64,000 nt of DNA from Waltergamsia citrina (lineage: Eukaryota; Ascomycota; Sordariomycetes; Hypocreales; Bionectriaceae). Numbering within the stretch: position 1 is the first letter of the stretch; each line of letters begins with the position of its first letter. A model generated the notes under the pieces. The model worked only from the letters and a program-made list of their open reading frames with translations. It was not told the origin of the DNA and ran no database searches. The translations under genes and the position numbers were made by a program. Location: contig JAKLNE010000056.1 of the NCBI GenBank assembly GCA_022814615.1, positions 124,001-188,000 of the forward strand, written 5' to 3'. Of the stretch, positions 9,427 through 21,111 are shown piece after piece.

Positions 9427-11387
9427 ATGTCGACCCTCTCCGAACCCCGCCGGCCACGCCTCCTTGCCCAAAACCGTAAACTCCGACACCTCAAGGGCCT
9501 CTCCCTGCGCAACCTAAGCTTCGCGCCCATCCACCTACGCACCGCAGACGATGCCCTCCTCCTCCCCGGCCGCAGCCCCCAGCGCCCTGGCGGCGCCAGC
9601 GGGAAATTAGAACCTTTGCATGAGACGGCTACCCTTCAGCACTCCCGTAGCTCGGAGAGTTTGCGAAAGGATAGTAGTGTGAGGGCTTCGTCGTCGGATG
9701 CGCTGAGGCCGCAAAGGCCTAGGAGGACGAGTTTGAGCTTGAGTGCGGCGCATGCGACGCCGACTACGAGGCAGAAGACGCTCGAGGGGCTGGTGGATGG
9801 TGCTGTGGGTGATGTGTTCTTCTCGTTGCATGTGAAGGATGAGGAAGATCCAGTGTATATCAGTGAAGTGCGCCACAGGTCGGCAGTAAGCAGCACGGGA
9901 TCACTCGCGTTCTGGGAGGCGTAGAATCTAACGTGACGCAGAACTTCAACTTCCGCTTCTTCGAACTGGGTGACCAAAGCCCATCAATCTCTCGAAGCTG
10001 TCACTTAACGATACGCGTCTGGGCGAAGCGACCGAAACACCCCTCCTGGTCTTTTATCCTCGAAGAACTCATCGATTTACGACAGCTTAACTTCATTGGC
10101 ACCCTGCTTGACCGACAATTCCCACCAAATGCACTCGTATTCCACCTTGAAGATGGACTCTATTCTCTCGACTTTCCAAGCCGAGTCTCCGAACCGAGGC
10201 AGACCCCGCCAGTCGCGAGTGCGTCATACACAGCGTTGATGAAGCTAGCCAACCTAGAGAGCTCCATTGACGACGCTATGGAGACGCAACTCAAGATTAT
10301 GCAGCAAATCAACGACATTCTCGAGCAAGAGCCTCCTGAAGCTGCGGACGCTGCGGAAGAGGAGGTCAAGCTAGCAGAAAAATACGTCGCAACTCAACGA
10401 CGGGCGAACCAGCAAGCAGAGCGCAAGCGAGACGAACTACGGGAATCATTGAGAAGTCGGCGCGCCGCTATAGCAGATGGGAGGGACCTTCAACGCCGTG
10501 CAGAAGAAGACATGGCGGAAACGCGAGAGAAGATGGAGGCGAATCGCGAGCAGCTTGAACAAACGGAGCAGCAGATCCGCGGTCAGCGCAGGCGGATATG
10601 CTCTGATTTAACTGATATCTTCCCTATCGTCCCTGTACCGGATGCGCCGCCCTTATCGTTCCAAATCTGCAACATCCCTCTTCCAAACTCGACATACAAT
10701 GCTTCTATTGCACGCTCCATCAGCGAAGACGCTCTTTCCGCTGGCCTCGGCCTTGTGGCCCTGCTCACACGACATCTCCAATTCTACCTCTCACATCCAC
10801 TACCATATCCTCTTCATCCTTACGGCTCTCGCTCTCACGCCCAAGACGACATCTCACAACTCAACGAACGCAATGCCTCATCTCGTCGCGATTTCCCGCT
10901 ATACTTACCCCGTGGAGGATCTACCACCGGTCAATGGCGCTTCGAGTACGCCTGGTTCATCCTAAACAAAGACATCGAGTCACTCTGCTCCTCACAAGGC
11001 CTACGAGTCGTCGACATCCGCCACTCCTTACCTAATCTAAAGTACCTTCTTTACGTCTGCAGCGCCGGGTCCGACCAAGTGCCCGAGCGTAAAAAGGGTG
11101 GCGTGCGCGGTTTGTGGATGGGTCGGCTTAGCAACCGCATGTCCCTTGAAGTCCCCAGCAGCGCAGGCACCGATGGGGCAAGCAGTTTAGCCAGCAGTCG
11201 TCGAGGAAGCGTGGATAGCGAAATGATGAATCATCATGGTGAAGCGCTGCGCAACGCCGTGCTTAAAGGTGAGCACGTTAGTAATGGTAGTAACGGAGGT
11301 GTACCTGAATTTTCGCTGCCGTTTGGGGATGGCGACGCGAAGTTCACGCTTCGTACGAAGGGGCTACGAGAGAACGTGAGTGGGTAA
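9427..11387 (+). CDS. Vps38/UVRAG-like subunit of the Vps34 PI3-kinase complex
   Basis: Likely the Vps38/UVRAG-type subunit that directs Vps34-Vps15-Atg6 (complex II) to endosomes for PI3P synthesis, vacuolar sorting and autophagosome maturation. Two exons, 9427-9885 and 9942-11387 (56-bp intron, GTAAGC..CTAAC..CAG), give 634 aa. An N-terminal C2-like part has DPVYISEV joined by splicing to NFNFRFFELG. A long charged coiled coil follows at about residues 257-372. The C-terminal Atg14/UVRAG fold has SISEDALSAGLGLVALL, FEYAWFILNKDIESLC and LPNLKYLLY. A Ser-rich tail ends the protein. Atg14 is the alternative in the same superfamily; the C2-like N-terminus favours Vps38/UVRAG. It converges on the Rtc1-like gene about 170 bp downstream. 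Confidence 0.8.
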
Positions 11388-11553
11388 GGAAACACAAAAT
11401 ATTGATAAAGAGGACGACGAATAAGTCGTTATGGTCATATTCATATACAAGATACCCCTTTCGCTGTAAACCAAACCACCTCGCCTCCGCTACATGTAGA
11501 TAAAAACAATGATAGTACAATACAAGTTGGTTGGCTGCAAAAGATTTATGCTT

Positions 11554-14500
11554 CTAGCGGCCGGTCTTTGCAAACTTGACGCTCTTTCTGCGCTCTCTTT
11601 CTCCTGTGGTAGCTCGGCCTGGACTCGAGCTCAAGATCCCGCCGCTGCTTGAGCCTTTACTTAACGCTTCTCTAGCCATGCCCACGGCGCGACTCTGAGG
11701 GATGTCATTCCCATCACTACGCACGCCACCGGTGCGTGGGCTCGACACCCCGCTGGCGGAACCTTGAGTTTTTTCAGCGGCGGCGCGGGCCAGGTCTTCC
11801 GATCGCGAAGTATTCGCCTCACTGCGATATTTTCCAGGTAGACACGCATGACCGCATCCATCGAGGGGACAGCAGCCACCGCTGAACTTGGTAGATAGAT
11901 CGGAGAGGTGATTCTCAGCGGGCGCGTGCCATGCCTGCATACAGGAGGCGTGGCCGCCATGAGCACAACCGGGGCAGTACCACCATGCAGATAGCGAGGC
12001 TGAATCGTCGTCCACGGGGTTGAACGAGGCGGGTTCGGGGTTGCGATGGCCGCATACGGCACAGGGAGCCATGACAGTGCTGCAGCGCTCACATCGCCAT
12101 ACTGTAGCCGAAGAGTCGTTTGGATCGATCTCGCGAGGTTTGTGGCATGCAGAGCAAGCCAAGGAAGCCTTGACATCGCGTTGCGCAGGTGCAAAGATGG
12201 CAGGGTAGTTATCACCCCAGTCAGGCAGACCCTCGGGCCAGCCGCTAACGCAGAGATTGCGGAAGAGGGTGGCTTCGACGAAGAGAGATGTCTGCATGAG
12301 GCGGGAGTGGTGCTGGCGAAGGATGGAGGCAGCTTGGTAGGTATCGATGACAGAGTCTGGAACTAAAGGTTTGAGGAGGAGGATCATGGCTGATGCGTTT
12401 AGTGCGGACGTGCGGCATTCGAAATCGAGAGCTCGTTTGACGAGGGCATAAGGGTCAAGAGGGGGGACGGAGCTCTTGAACCCATTAGATAGGAGAGGAT
12501 GGGGATAATCGGGGTCGTCTGGCCAAGGGAGGTAATCGGTGTCGATAATGTGAGGATAGGGGTCGTAGTAGGATGACTTCTTGGTTGGGCTGGGTATCTG
12601 AGAAGGAGGGTGGGAGATTTGAGGGGGGTTTTGCACGGGAGTTGGGTCCGGTAACTGCGGTTGGGTCGAGTCTCGCCGCTGGTAAGAAGGTTGAGATGCG
12701 TAGCTGCCGTCCGATTGTTGAGACGTTTGAGAAATCATGAAAACGTCTTCTGGTGAATCCGACCTGGAGGGCTTCCGGCTCGATGGATCGCGAATCTCCT
12801 CGCCTCGGATCCGACTGTGAAATTCGGACCCATCGCTGGCCTTTGAATCTTGCTTCCCAAGGACTGGCCGCGGGTCGGTTGTTGGTGAATCACGAGTGGC
12901 CTGTTTGGTCCCTTCGGATATAGAGAACATCTGCCCATAGCTTTCATTTGAATCATGTCTTTTGGTCCGCGCACGAGGGTCGTTCATGGGAACGTCAACG
13001 GCATGCGAGAGAGCTTCCATGTCATAAAAGTCGTAGCCTTCGGTTGTGGACACCTTCGATCTGTCGCTACTTTCACTTATGAATGATGTAGGGACAGAAC
13101 CTGGATGCTGTCCAGGACTCTGGGCATAGGAGCCTGGACCTTGAAGATTGGGCCCGATGGAAAAAGACTCGGGCTCGTTGATAGGGGACAACGTCTTGCC
13201 GGGTCGATAAGCGTAATCCGTCTGCTCAATATTATGATCGACTGGCCTTGCCCTAGGAGTGGCCACGTTCGATGTACTGCCGACTTCGGATCGCATCGAT
13301 CGGGAGAGAGATCGCTCTTGAGTGGAAGACCGTCTGGGCGTCTCTTCTCCAAGAGCTCCATTGCTTCTACCATTTTCATGCTTGAGCTTTTGGAATTGCG
13401 AGACTCTAGTTTCCAAATGATACTGGGCACGTCTCTTGAGTAGCAGAGACATGGCGAAAGACAGGATTCGCCAGGTCTGAGCGAGCCTGAAAAAGCTAGC
13501 GCCCTCAGCAGCCCGCGCATACTGCTCCATGATATGGGTCACCCGCTCCAGCAGGGACTTGCCTTCACCAATACTGGGTAGCTCCTTTTCCAAGGTTTCC
13601 AAGTATACACTGGAGAGGTACTGATATACACGGACAGTCTTGGCGGCGGGTATGTGACCGAATGCCATAGCCTGCTGAGACTTGAAGATGCCAGTGACCT
13701 TGATCGCCTGTTCTAGGCTGAGGATTTGCTTGCCCTCCTCCAAACTAGAGGGGGGTGTTGTGCTCATGGCTCTCCCACTGGAGCGCCGTTTATGATTCAA
13801 GCGCTTTCTCGGTGAAAGAAAACTCCCCACCACGTCTTCTTCCGAGTCGCTAACACTGAGCATGGGTGTTCGAGGGCTTGAGTTTTGCGGGCTCCTGACA
13901 CTAGGATCAGAGGTGACAGCTGCCCTGGGTCTTGGCTGCAAGGGCCGTTCATCGAGAAACATCAACACGTCACCGCGAGATGAGAAGGCCATGGCCGATG
14001 TTGGCTGCCTATCCACCGCCCTTGGGGCATAGGCGACATCGCATTGGTTAAACATGCCGTCTGCCCCAACCGTCCATAGCATATCTTGATCCTGCCACGA
14101 CAGCGCAGAGGGCGAGCTGTCGAACCTCTCAATCTCCTTGTAGGGCATAGTCGGCCTTGCCAGATCGTAAATGTGCACCGCGGACGTACCATATCGTCTC
14201 GCGCTGTTGTCGTCATAGCTGACAGCCACCTGGGCAACCCGCCGGCCCTGCGCCGTTGCCGACCACAGACCGGGCCTCCACGCGACAGTAGCCACCGGGG
14301 CCGGCGTGTTGACGGTATACTTTGGTTTCTGTCTCCTATCCGCAGAGCTGCCCATTTCCCAAACATGTAGTTTGGCATCGGAGCCCGCGCTGATGAGGTG
14401 CATGCCGTCCGGGTGCCAGGATATGCCCGTGCAAGCCTTCTCATGGGCGTTGATCCTCAGCAGCGGCTTAGACGGCTGGCGAACATCCCACTTCAGGACG

Positions 14501-15213
14501 ACTCCGCTGTCGGTGCAAGCGGCTATCTCCAATCCCGAGCGTGGTGACCATTTCACCTGGCGGATGGAGTCTATACATCGCAGACCCGCGAATCGCTGCC
14601 GGAAGGTGATGTAGCCCTGGCGCGTATGGATGGCGCTGCCGGTGTCGAAGACTCGCGCCACACCATCCTGACCGCCGGACAGAAGCCAGCTCTTGAGATG
14701 GGGATTCACATCTAGCGTATTGATCTGCCGCGAGTCTTCCTGGATGTGAACGTTCTCTTGTGGTTCCGAGTCGCCAGTACCGAGGCGCGCGACGTCGTAA
14801 GCAAAGATCCTACCGTTGGCGCATGCCGTAAAGACCAAGTTGTTACCATGCCACTTCACATCGCGAATATTGAGCTGATCGGCGGCAGAGTTGGCCTTGG
14901 GCCCGGAGGTGGCCTGGCCGGTGATGGAGGCGCGCACATCTATGCCTTCGGTCAGGGAGAAGTTGGACGAGTCCGGGTCATCGATGAGGACGGTTTTGAG
15001 GATATGGGGGCCACCGAGGGCAACGCAGCGTCTGTCGGGGGATACATCGAGGGCGGCGATGGGTACACCAGCGACGTAGACCGAGTCTTGGGCCTTGGGC
15101 GGGCGGTACGTCGCGGGGATGGAGGTTCGCGCGTTGGTGATGCTATCGGGGGCCGTGTCGGGCGCAGTTCTGCCGAGGAGCTTGCGCATGATCTTGGAGT
15201 CGCGGTTGTACAT
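11554..15213 (-). CDS. WDR24/Rtc1-like WD40-RING protein of the SEA/GATOR2 complex
   Basis: Scaffold-type protein of the vacuole-associated SEA complex (GATOR2 in animals), which relays amino-acid status to TORC1. A single uninterrupted frame of 1219 aa from the ATG of MYNRDSKIMRKLLG; the frame continues 46 codons upstream but without another ATG. N-terminal WD40 propeller units include VKWHGNNLVFTACANGRIF, LKSWLLSGGQDGVARVFD and ISWHPDGMHLISAGSDAKLHVW. A long disordered Ser/Pro-rich middle (about residues 430-900) follows. The tail is a Cys/His zinc-binding RING-like domain with CSACHK, WRCERC, CAVCGHRN, WWYCPGCAHGGH and GGCCPLDGCGHAC. Length and order match fungal Rtc1. Confidence in the family is high. 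Confidence 0.9.
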   Translation of the reverse strand: MYNRDSKIMRKLLGRTAPDTAPDSITNARTSIPATYRPPKAQDSVYVAGVPIAALDVSPDRRCVALGGPHILKTVLIDDPDSSNFSLTEGIDVRASITGQATSGPKANSAADQLNIRDVKWHGNNLVFTACANGRIFAYDVARLGTGDSEPQENVHIQEDSRQINTLDVNPHLKSWLLSGGQDGVARVFDTGSAIHTRQGYITFRQRFAGLRCIDSIRQVKWSPRSGLEIAACTDSGVVLKWDVRQPSKPLLRINAHEKACTGISWHPDGMHLISAGSDAKLHVWEMGSSADRRQKPKYTVNTPAPVATVAWRPGLWSATAQGRRVAQVAVSYDDNSARRYGTSAVHIYDLARPTMPYKEIERFDSSPSALSWQDQDMLWTVGADGMFNQCDVAYAPRAVDRQPTSAMAFSSRGDVLMFLDERPLQPRPRAAVTSDPSVRSPQNSSPRTPMLSVSDSEEDVVGSFLSPRKRLNHKRRSSGRAMSTTPPSSLEEGKQILSLEQAIKVTGIFKSQQAMAFGHIPAAKTVRVYQYLSSVYLETLEKELPSIGEGKSLLERVTHIMEQYARAAEGASFFRLAQTWRILSFAMSLLLKRRAQYHLETRVSQFQKLKHENGRSNGALGEETPRRSSTQERSLSRSMRSEVGSTSNVATPRARPVDHNIEQTDYAYRPGKTLSPINEPESFSIGPNLQGPGSYAQSPGQHPGSVPTSFISESSDRSKVSTTEGYDFYDMEALSHAVDVPMNDPRARTKRHDSNESYGQMFSISEGTKQATRDSPTTDPRPVLGKQDSKASDGSEFHSRIRGEEIRDPSSRKPSRSDSPEDVFMISQTSQQSDGSYASQPSYQRRDSTQPQLPDPTPVQNPPQISHPPSQIPSPTKKSSYYDPYPHIIDTDYLPWPDDPDYPHPLLSNGFKSSVPPLDPYALVKRALDFECRTSALNASAMILLLKPLVPDSVIDTYQAASILRQHHSRLMQTSLFVEATLFRNLCVSGWPEGLPDWGDNYPAIFAPAQRDVKASLACSACHKPREIDPNDSSATVWRCERCSTVMAPCAVCGHRNPEPASFNPVDDDSASLSAWWYCPGCAHGGHASCMQAWHAPAENHLSDLSTKFSGGCCPLDGCGHACLPGKYRSEANTSRSEDLARAAAEKTQGSASGVSSPRTGGVRSDGNDIPQSRAVGMAREALSKGSSSGGILSSSPGRATTGERERRKSVKFAKTGR

Positions 15214-16469
15214 GGCGGGCAGCCCAAGCCGCCGATCAATTGAGCGGGCGCATTGGCGATGGAAAAGGAGGATCCGATTTGTCGAAGCGCGAGTATAAAG
15301 TCGGGAGTAATAGATATGCGATGCGGAGGTGGACGCTGGAGATGATTCCACACTGCGAGTAAGCTGCTGAGTTGAGCTATTCTGTCCTCAGGCTGTAAGC
15401 TCACAGTGAAGGTGGAGGTGGAGGTGGAGATGGAGGAGGTCGCAGGTGTTCGGCCACTGCACAGTCACGGTTCCAGTGCTTTGGAGATGACGGATGCGGG
15501 GAGCTACAGTGGATGTAAGCCATGTAAAGCCGCTGAAGCTCAGGGGAGCTTTGGAGCTTTGGAATTTTTAGAGCTGTCGCAGCAGCTCAGTGGTTCAACA
15601 GCGCTGGCGTCGGTGGGGTCAGTCAGCACTACGACCGAGTACTTCTAAAAAGGTGAGATCATGCACTAAACTAGAGGTACCACCGCTAATATTCCCTGGG
15701 CTGTTATCGATATTGCTAACATGAAATCATGAGCATGGGACAATCTTACAAGATCGGATCGGATAGCCGTGCTGACGGTGGAACCTTTTAACTTCATACA
15801 AAGACCCTGAATCTGCTCACGTACAAAAGATTCAACTGAGCACAATCCCAATGTGAAGAAGTCCCGTCTCGATGGAACCCATCGAGCCGGAGAGACCGAG
15901 GAGAAACAGAAATCAACTAACACCTGCCAGGTCGCGTTTGGGGACCTCGAGAGAGCTCATCATTACGACTTGTATCACTTGGAGAATAATATGCCTCGCT
16001 CATTTACCGTCACTGATGAACATAACCAATGAAAGACACAGAGAGTGTTGCCGTTATCCTTAAAGAGTCCCGGAAGATTACCTGCCCCGCTAAACTATCG
16101 AGGCGCCTGTCCGCCACGCTATGGCTTCAAATTATTGACGCCTCTTTTCTCTTGTGGAGCGCCTCACGGTTGATTCAACGCCATGGCAAGGACGATGGAA
16201 AATTGGGGATTGCAGTTACATTTGGACCCAACGAATCCATTTGTCACGGTGCTCAGGTATATCCGCTTCATCCTCATGTTCTCAATTTGTTGTTTATTAT
16301 TTCAAGACTGCGATGTACGTATCGAGTCTATGTGCGCGCTAATGTACTGATTGTCTATGTGAGATGAAGTTGCATATACAGCATTATATCCTAACAATGG
16401 AACCAGCGCCAAGCTACCATGACCCAAGAAACAAAGAGGAAATTCGATCCAAGTGCCCGTCTCGTCACA
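15214..16469. other. 1.25 kb intergenic region
   Basis: Promoter side of the minus-strand Rtc1-like gene and 3' side of the GH16 gene. No family motif in any frame. Confidence 0.6.
15410..15440 (+). repeat. GGTGGA microsatellite
   Basis: About five imperfect GGTGGA/GGAGAT units in the upstream region of the Rtc1-like gene; purine-only on this strand. Confidence 0.7.
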
Positions 16470-17401
16470 CTAATTCGAGACATAGTGGGCGACGTAGCCG
16501 ACCTCCATACCGGCGCCGAGACCTCCAAGGGTGTTGGCGTTAGGGGGACCGGGCTGTTCATCATGTTAGATCCAAATGACCGCCACAACGGGACTTGTTC
16601 TCGAGGAATGTTTCAGCTTACCCAGTTGCCGCCAATAGCCACATTCAGAATGATGTACATTGGCGAATGTGCCAGAGATCCCCACACCTTGAAGTCATTG
16701 ATCTGCTTGGCGGTGATCTTGAAAAACTCCTTTCCATCGGCATACCAGGTGATGGCCTGATCCTTCCAGTAAGGGGGACGACGGTCAATCTCCACGCGCC
16801 AGACGTGGTACTTGTTGTCGTTCAAAGGAGTCGTTCCAACCAGACCGACGGGCTCGTTGCAAATGCCGCCGGGGTGCTTGTCGCAGTGGACAACGGCGTG
16901 GCTCTTAGCAAGGCCATTGATGGTCTCAAAGACATCCATCTCTCCGCAAGCGGGCCAGGGGACCCCTTTACGGAAAGCATCTCCGTTGAGCCAGAAAGCA
17001 GGCCAGATGCCCTGCTTGTATTGAGCCTTGTTCCCTCCTTGGCGAATAGAGGCTTCGACACGGGTGAGCTTGCCCTTGGTAGGTGTGATGGTGTTCTTGC
17101 TCTCGATACGGGCCGAGGTCCAACCACCAGGGACGTTCTTGTTCTTGCGGGGGGTGATCTGGAGACTGCCTGAGCCGGTCATGCGGATGTTGGAGGTGCT
17201 CTTGGTCCAGCGCTGGACTTCGTTGTTGTCGTTTTGGTCGCCGAGACGGTAGTTCCAGACGCTGCTCATGGGCAGGGAATCGGCCTTGCCAGTCCACGGA
17301 GCCTGCCACCGGCGGGAAAAGCCGTTATAGGAGGGAGCGGCCCAGGCATCGGCACAGGCGACGAGGGAGGCCACGGCGGCCAGGACCTTGGGGATATGCA
17401 T
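16470..17401 (-). CDS. Secreted GH16 endo-beta-glucanase-like protein
   Basis: Probable endo-1,3(4)-beta-glucanase or related GH16 enzyme acting on wall or environmental beta-glucans. Two exons, 17401-16622 and 16553-16470, separated by a 68-bp intron (GTAAGC..CAG), give 287 aa. The start is the ATG of MHIPKVLAAVASLVACADAW, which makes a good signal peptide. The catalytic block GEMDVFETIN fits the GH16 ExDxxE pattern with both acidic catalytic residues. Other jelly-roll strands are GIWPAFWLNGDAF and YILNVAIGGNW. Unspliced, the frame stops right after GGNW; splicing adds 27 residues ending VGYVAHYVSN. The last strand is thus supplied by the short second exon. The exact linkage specificity is not deducible. 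Confidence 0.9.
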
Positions 17402-18773
17402 CGTGTAAGTCGGTTTTGGTGTCGAAGTTCGCTGGGGCTGATTATAGCGATATTGAGGGTCTTGAGGACGATCTAAACAAGATGGAGAAATAAATAGCAA
17501 AAAAAAGGATCGAAGTGAGTGAGGGTGTGAGTAAGTAATGGATATTTTGTCTATACGAGGAAACGAGCGGCAATGGGAATGTAACCCAAGAGGAAACGAA
17601 TGCTACAGCGAGGGTAGGGAAAGAATACTAGAAACAAAGAAGCTGTACAGAGTCACCAGACACGCGGCTCAGGTGCCTCCCGAGGGCATGCTGCCTCCTT
17701 TTTAACGTCGCAGCCTTTCATGCGCCGTCGCCCTTTAGAACGAAGCCACCACCGTTCAGACCAGAGACCAAGCAAGAAGGCCCCCAAGACCAAAGACCAA
17801 CACCAAACGAGAAGCCCACAAGGCCACCACCAACAATGAGAAGCCAACCCCTGCCGCTTCTGTTTCGATAGTCCGGTCTCGATCCGCCCACAGGGCCCAG
17901 TTTGTCTCCATCCCAATACTACGGTCTTGGCTTGAAGGGCGGAACGGCGGGCGGACATTGGACCCTGTGCGGTGCCTAGTTCGGACCCATTGCGGCGCAC
18001 AGGGGTGCCGAATCTGGAATCTCGGATTGTCCTTGTTAGCAAGCTCTCATACACGAGGTGGAAAAATGCACGTAAAGTTACAGGGTGCTTCCCAGGCACA
18101 GCATAGCTGAACACTGCCACACGTGCATGGCCGAAGGGCTTGGCTTCATCGATTGGCCGGTAGATGATGTGGCATTTATATGATGGGAGTCCTTCATATT
18201 AAGGGTTGTTGCATGTGCTTGCCGTTGCCGCCATGACATTTGCCCCGTACATTGAAATACGCGCCTGTCTAGGTAAAGGTTCAAGTTCAACAATAGCCAA
18301 GCGATCTCTTTTCGGGAAGGATCCGGATCGTCGATGAGATTTTCACAAAATGAATTTACTGGGTGGTGGCTGCTCTACTCATACGCGCCGCCAAGTTCAA
18401 GATCCACGGGTTTCAGCTTACTGGATTTCTCTACCCTTACCACGAGGGATTGATTGTTTTCTCTTCCCTCTTCATTGTTTTTTTAACGTTCCACGGACGG
18501 GTTTTCTTTTCTTTTTTTTTTAGGACATTCCTTTTGTGCTTTCTACGGCCTAACGTAATCAAGCCGCCGAGAGTATAATGGTGGACTCCGTTAATACCAA
18601 AAGGGTAATAACACGGGAGAGTAGAAAGAAGTTGAGACAAGCAAAGAATCGCGAGGCAAAGAAAATTCCCTCTTTCCCGCCTGAATAGCGCGCCGCGACG
18701 TGTGTGTAAGAACGCTTCTTGAGATGACTTCTGGTGAGAGAGAGAATGCGCCATCCCGTTTTTTTTTCTTTTT
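17402..18773. other. 1.37 kb intergenic region
   Basis: Promoter of the GH16 gene and 3' side of the RRM gene. A 155-codon minus-strand frame at 17653-18120 has no family features, an odd Trp/Arg-rich composition and no homology I recognise, so it is not called. Confidence 0.6.
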
Positions 18774-19392
18774 CTACTGGCGCCAGTTGCCGCCGCCGCC
18801 ACCAAAGCCACCACCACCGCCGTAGCCTCCGCGTCCACCGCCGCCACGCTGCTCGGCCTTGTTGACCTTGACCCTGCGGCCGTCGATTCTTTATAATAGT
18901 TGGGTTAGTAATGGCTCTCGTCTCGGGGGGATGCCCATCGAGTAACGAGTCTCTTCTGGTCTTTGTGTGTGTGTGAAGTTGGGGGGGAATTGATTTGCTT
19001 GAGGGAAGGGAAAGGCACGTACTCCTGGTTGTCCATCTGCTGCATGGCAGCTTCGGCAGCTGACTCCTCGGTGAAGGTGACGAAACCGAAGCCACGGCTG
19101 CGGCCGGTCTGGAAATCCATGATCACCTTCTATACATTGCGCTCTGTCAGTCTCTCGATTGTTTTCGATGGAAATCACAGCGCCATCGTTGGTTCGGTGA
19201 TGAAAGGAACATGGAAGAGGAGGGGCTCGTCTTACGGCTTCGGTGACCTCGCCAAACTCAGCGAAGGCATCACGAAGGCTGTCGTCAGTGGTCGCCCACG
19301 CGAGGCCGCTGCGGATGAAAAGTCAGCTGAAGAATCATCGCGGTAGCGGCAATACATCTAAGCGCAACGTACCCAACAAAGAGTTTAGACAT
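18774..19392 (-). CDS. Glycine-rich RRM RNA-binding protein
   Basis: Small RNA-binding protein of the glycine-rich (GRP) type, usually linked to cold or stress RNA chaperoning. Four exons: 19392-19373, 19308-19236, 19129-19023 and 18888-18774, all with GT..AG introns (64, 106 and 134 bp), give 104 aa. One RRM spans residues 1-80, with RNP2 as LFVGGL and RNP1 as RGFGFVTF; the exons join SKLFVG-GLAWATTDDSLRDA and, later, NQ-EIDGRRVKVNKAEQ. A short Gly-Tyr-Phe-rich tail ends NWRQ. The first exon is only 20 bp. A TATA-like element and a long T-tract lie upstream. The spliced model is unambiguous in phase. Confidence 0.93.
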
Positions 19393-19525
19393 TTCGATTG
19401 AGTAACTAGAGGGGAAACTGGTGGTGAAGTTGTTAGAGGAAGAGAGAGGGAGAGAGAGGTTGATGGAAGAAACACAAAAAAAAAAGTCAAATAGGCTCCA
19501 CAATCTCGCGCGGGGTTATCTTCAT

Positions 19526-19534
19526 TTTTATAAA
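19526..19534 (-). promoter_or_regulatory. TATA-like element of the RRM gene
   Basis: TTTATAAAA (minus-strand reading) about 134 bp upstream of the RRM start codon. Confidence 0.4.
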
Positions 19535-19542
19535 GTACGTAC

Positions 19543-19579
19543 TTTTTCCTCCTTTTTTTTTTTTTTTTCTTTTTTTTTC
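19543..19579. repeat. Poly(T) tract upstream of the RRM gene
   Basis: About 37 bp of nearly pure T on the plus strand (A-rich on the coding strand), broken only by a few C. Poly(dA:dT) tracts exclude nucleosomes in fungal promoters, which fits its position directly upstream of the TATA-like element. Confidence 0.6.
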
Positions 19580-21111
19580 GTTACCTCTCTACCTTTTTTG
19601 CCGCCCTAAGGGACTTTTTTTTCGCGGTTGGCAGCGGCCTGCGGTATGGCGGACCATCAGGGTCCAAGACCTAGAAGAGACTGATCGGCAGGGTTGCCAC
19701 GAACCGGTTCAGCAGGTTTGAGCACTAACAATACAGCGCTGTTTCTCCGCCGTGGCCATGAATGACGTACTCACAGTACACTGGATTTGGGAATTGAGCT
19801 GTGATTCACTAAGATAAAAGTCCGAGTATCACGATGGCGCTATAGCGAAAAGGGTACCTACCCTACATGTTATCATTCTTCGAGGGAAAGCAACGGTGGA
19901 GCTGTCCGGGAGATATGTTACAGGTGCGATATATGGAGATTGAGTCTTCAATAGCATTACGGCTTGCATAGTATGAAATACGAGTCATTTTGACATGCTG
20001 GGGGCGCTTGAGCGTCTCTAGTTACACTGAACACCTTAACACACGATAGATACACGACCCAAGCCTGTATTTCACTGAAGACTTGCCGTTACAGCCGTCC
20101 AACAACGTGCTGGGGGAGGGGCGTGCTGCAGATAGAATCGAACCCCCAATCAATCAAGGGCACTCGTAAGGTCTACCAAGTTTCACAAGCAAGCCACTCA
20201 GTCTAAAAGGGTGATATTCAAAAGAACAAGAGACTATTGCTCATACCGCTGCAGGGTTTTGGAGAAAGTTGATTGTGAACCTCTTAATTTACACTCGGCC
20301 CGTGTAAGTTCGATCAAACTTCATCAGTCTATATCAATAGCTTCGATAGTCTTGGGGGGCAGCGTTCTGCTAATACACACAGGGTCTTGATCCAGGTCTT
20401 TGGCCCGAAACGTGGGTGATGGTGTGTGAAAGTCTTGCTTCTTCTAACACAAGATGATGAAGAGGGTGCTGCGAGCTTACCATCAGAGTTACAGACTTAT
20501 CACGATGCAATTCTCGCTGAGCAGTCTCCGACGAAGCAGATTCTACACTTGGATTAATTGGAACTTACAATTGAGCAAATAGTCAATCCAAAGTTCATGC
20601 ATAATATCGGACGCATATGCGTCTAGAGTTATGTGGATAAAGCTTGGCCTCCCCACCGGAATGTAAACGATCCGGCATGCCGCAGCCGCATCTAACGGCC
20701 TGGGGTTAACAGTCCCCCAACGCGGGAGACATCAATAATTCCAGTTGACGGCGTACTGGATGAACGGAATGAACCGGGGTCAGTATCATTATTTTGACCG
20801 TTGCTGTACAGATTGGGATCTAACGACACTTATATGGTGCCTCTTGTCCCTTCGGGTGAAGGATGTTGCTAAGGTGCTCATACTTTCGTAACAATGATTT
20901 TTAAAGTCAATTGCTGGTATGCATATAAATCTTGTCAAACAAGAGCCCTTCGATTCCGCTTGCTACATAAAAGCGTGTGGCTATATAATCCTGGGCAGTC
21001 CATCCTTGTCTTTGTCTCAATGTTGGCTCAGGATCACCTCTCAAGATAGACAAAGTCTCTGGATTTATGCAATCCTCATTGATTCCTATTTATATCCTGA
21101 GTGAATCAACC
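19580..21111. other. 1.5 kb gene-poor region
   Basis: No supportable gene. A tRNA-like GGGGGTTCGATTC stretch on the minus strand near 20140 lacks a matching T-stem and acceptor, so it is not called. Confidence 0.55.
20982..20988 (+). promoter_or_regulatory. TATA box of the HsbA-like pseudogene
   Basis: TATATAA 124 bp before the ATG of the broken HsbA-like gene, showing that promoter architecture is still recognisable. Confidence 0.35.

Noticed and set aside
17653..18120. 155-codon minus-strand frame between the GH16 and RRM genes
   Set aside because: Trp/Arg-rich, no recognisable domain, no splice context, and in the GH16 promoter region.
20110..20215. tRNA-like GGGGGTTCGATTC sequence on the minus strand
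   Set aside because: The T-stem does not pair (GGGGG against CTATC), the acceptor stem is absent and the anticodon stem is mismatched.
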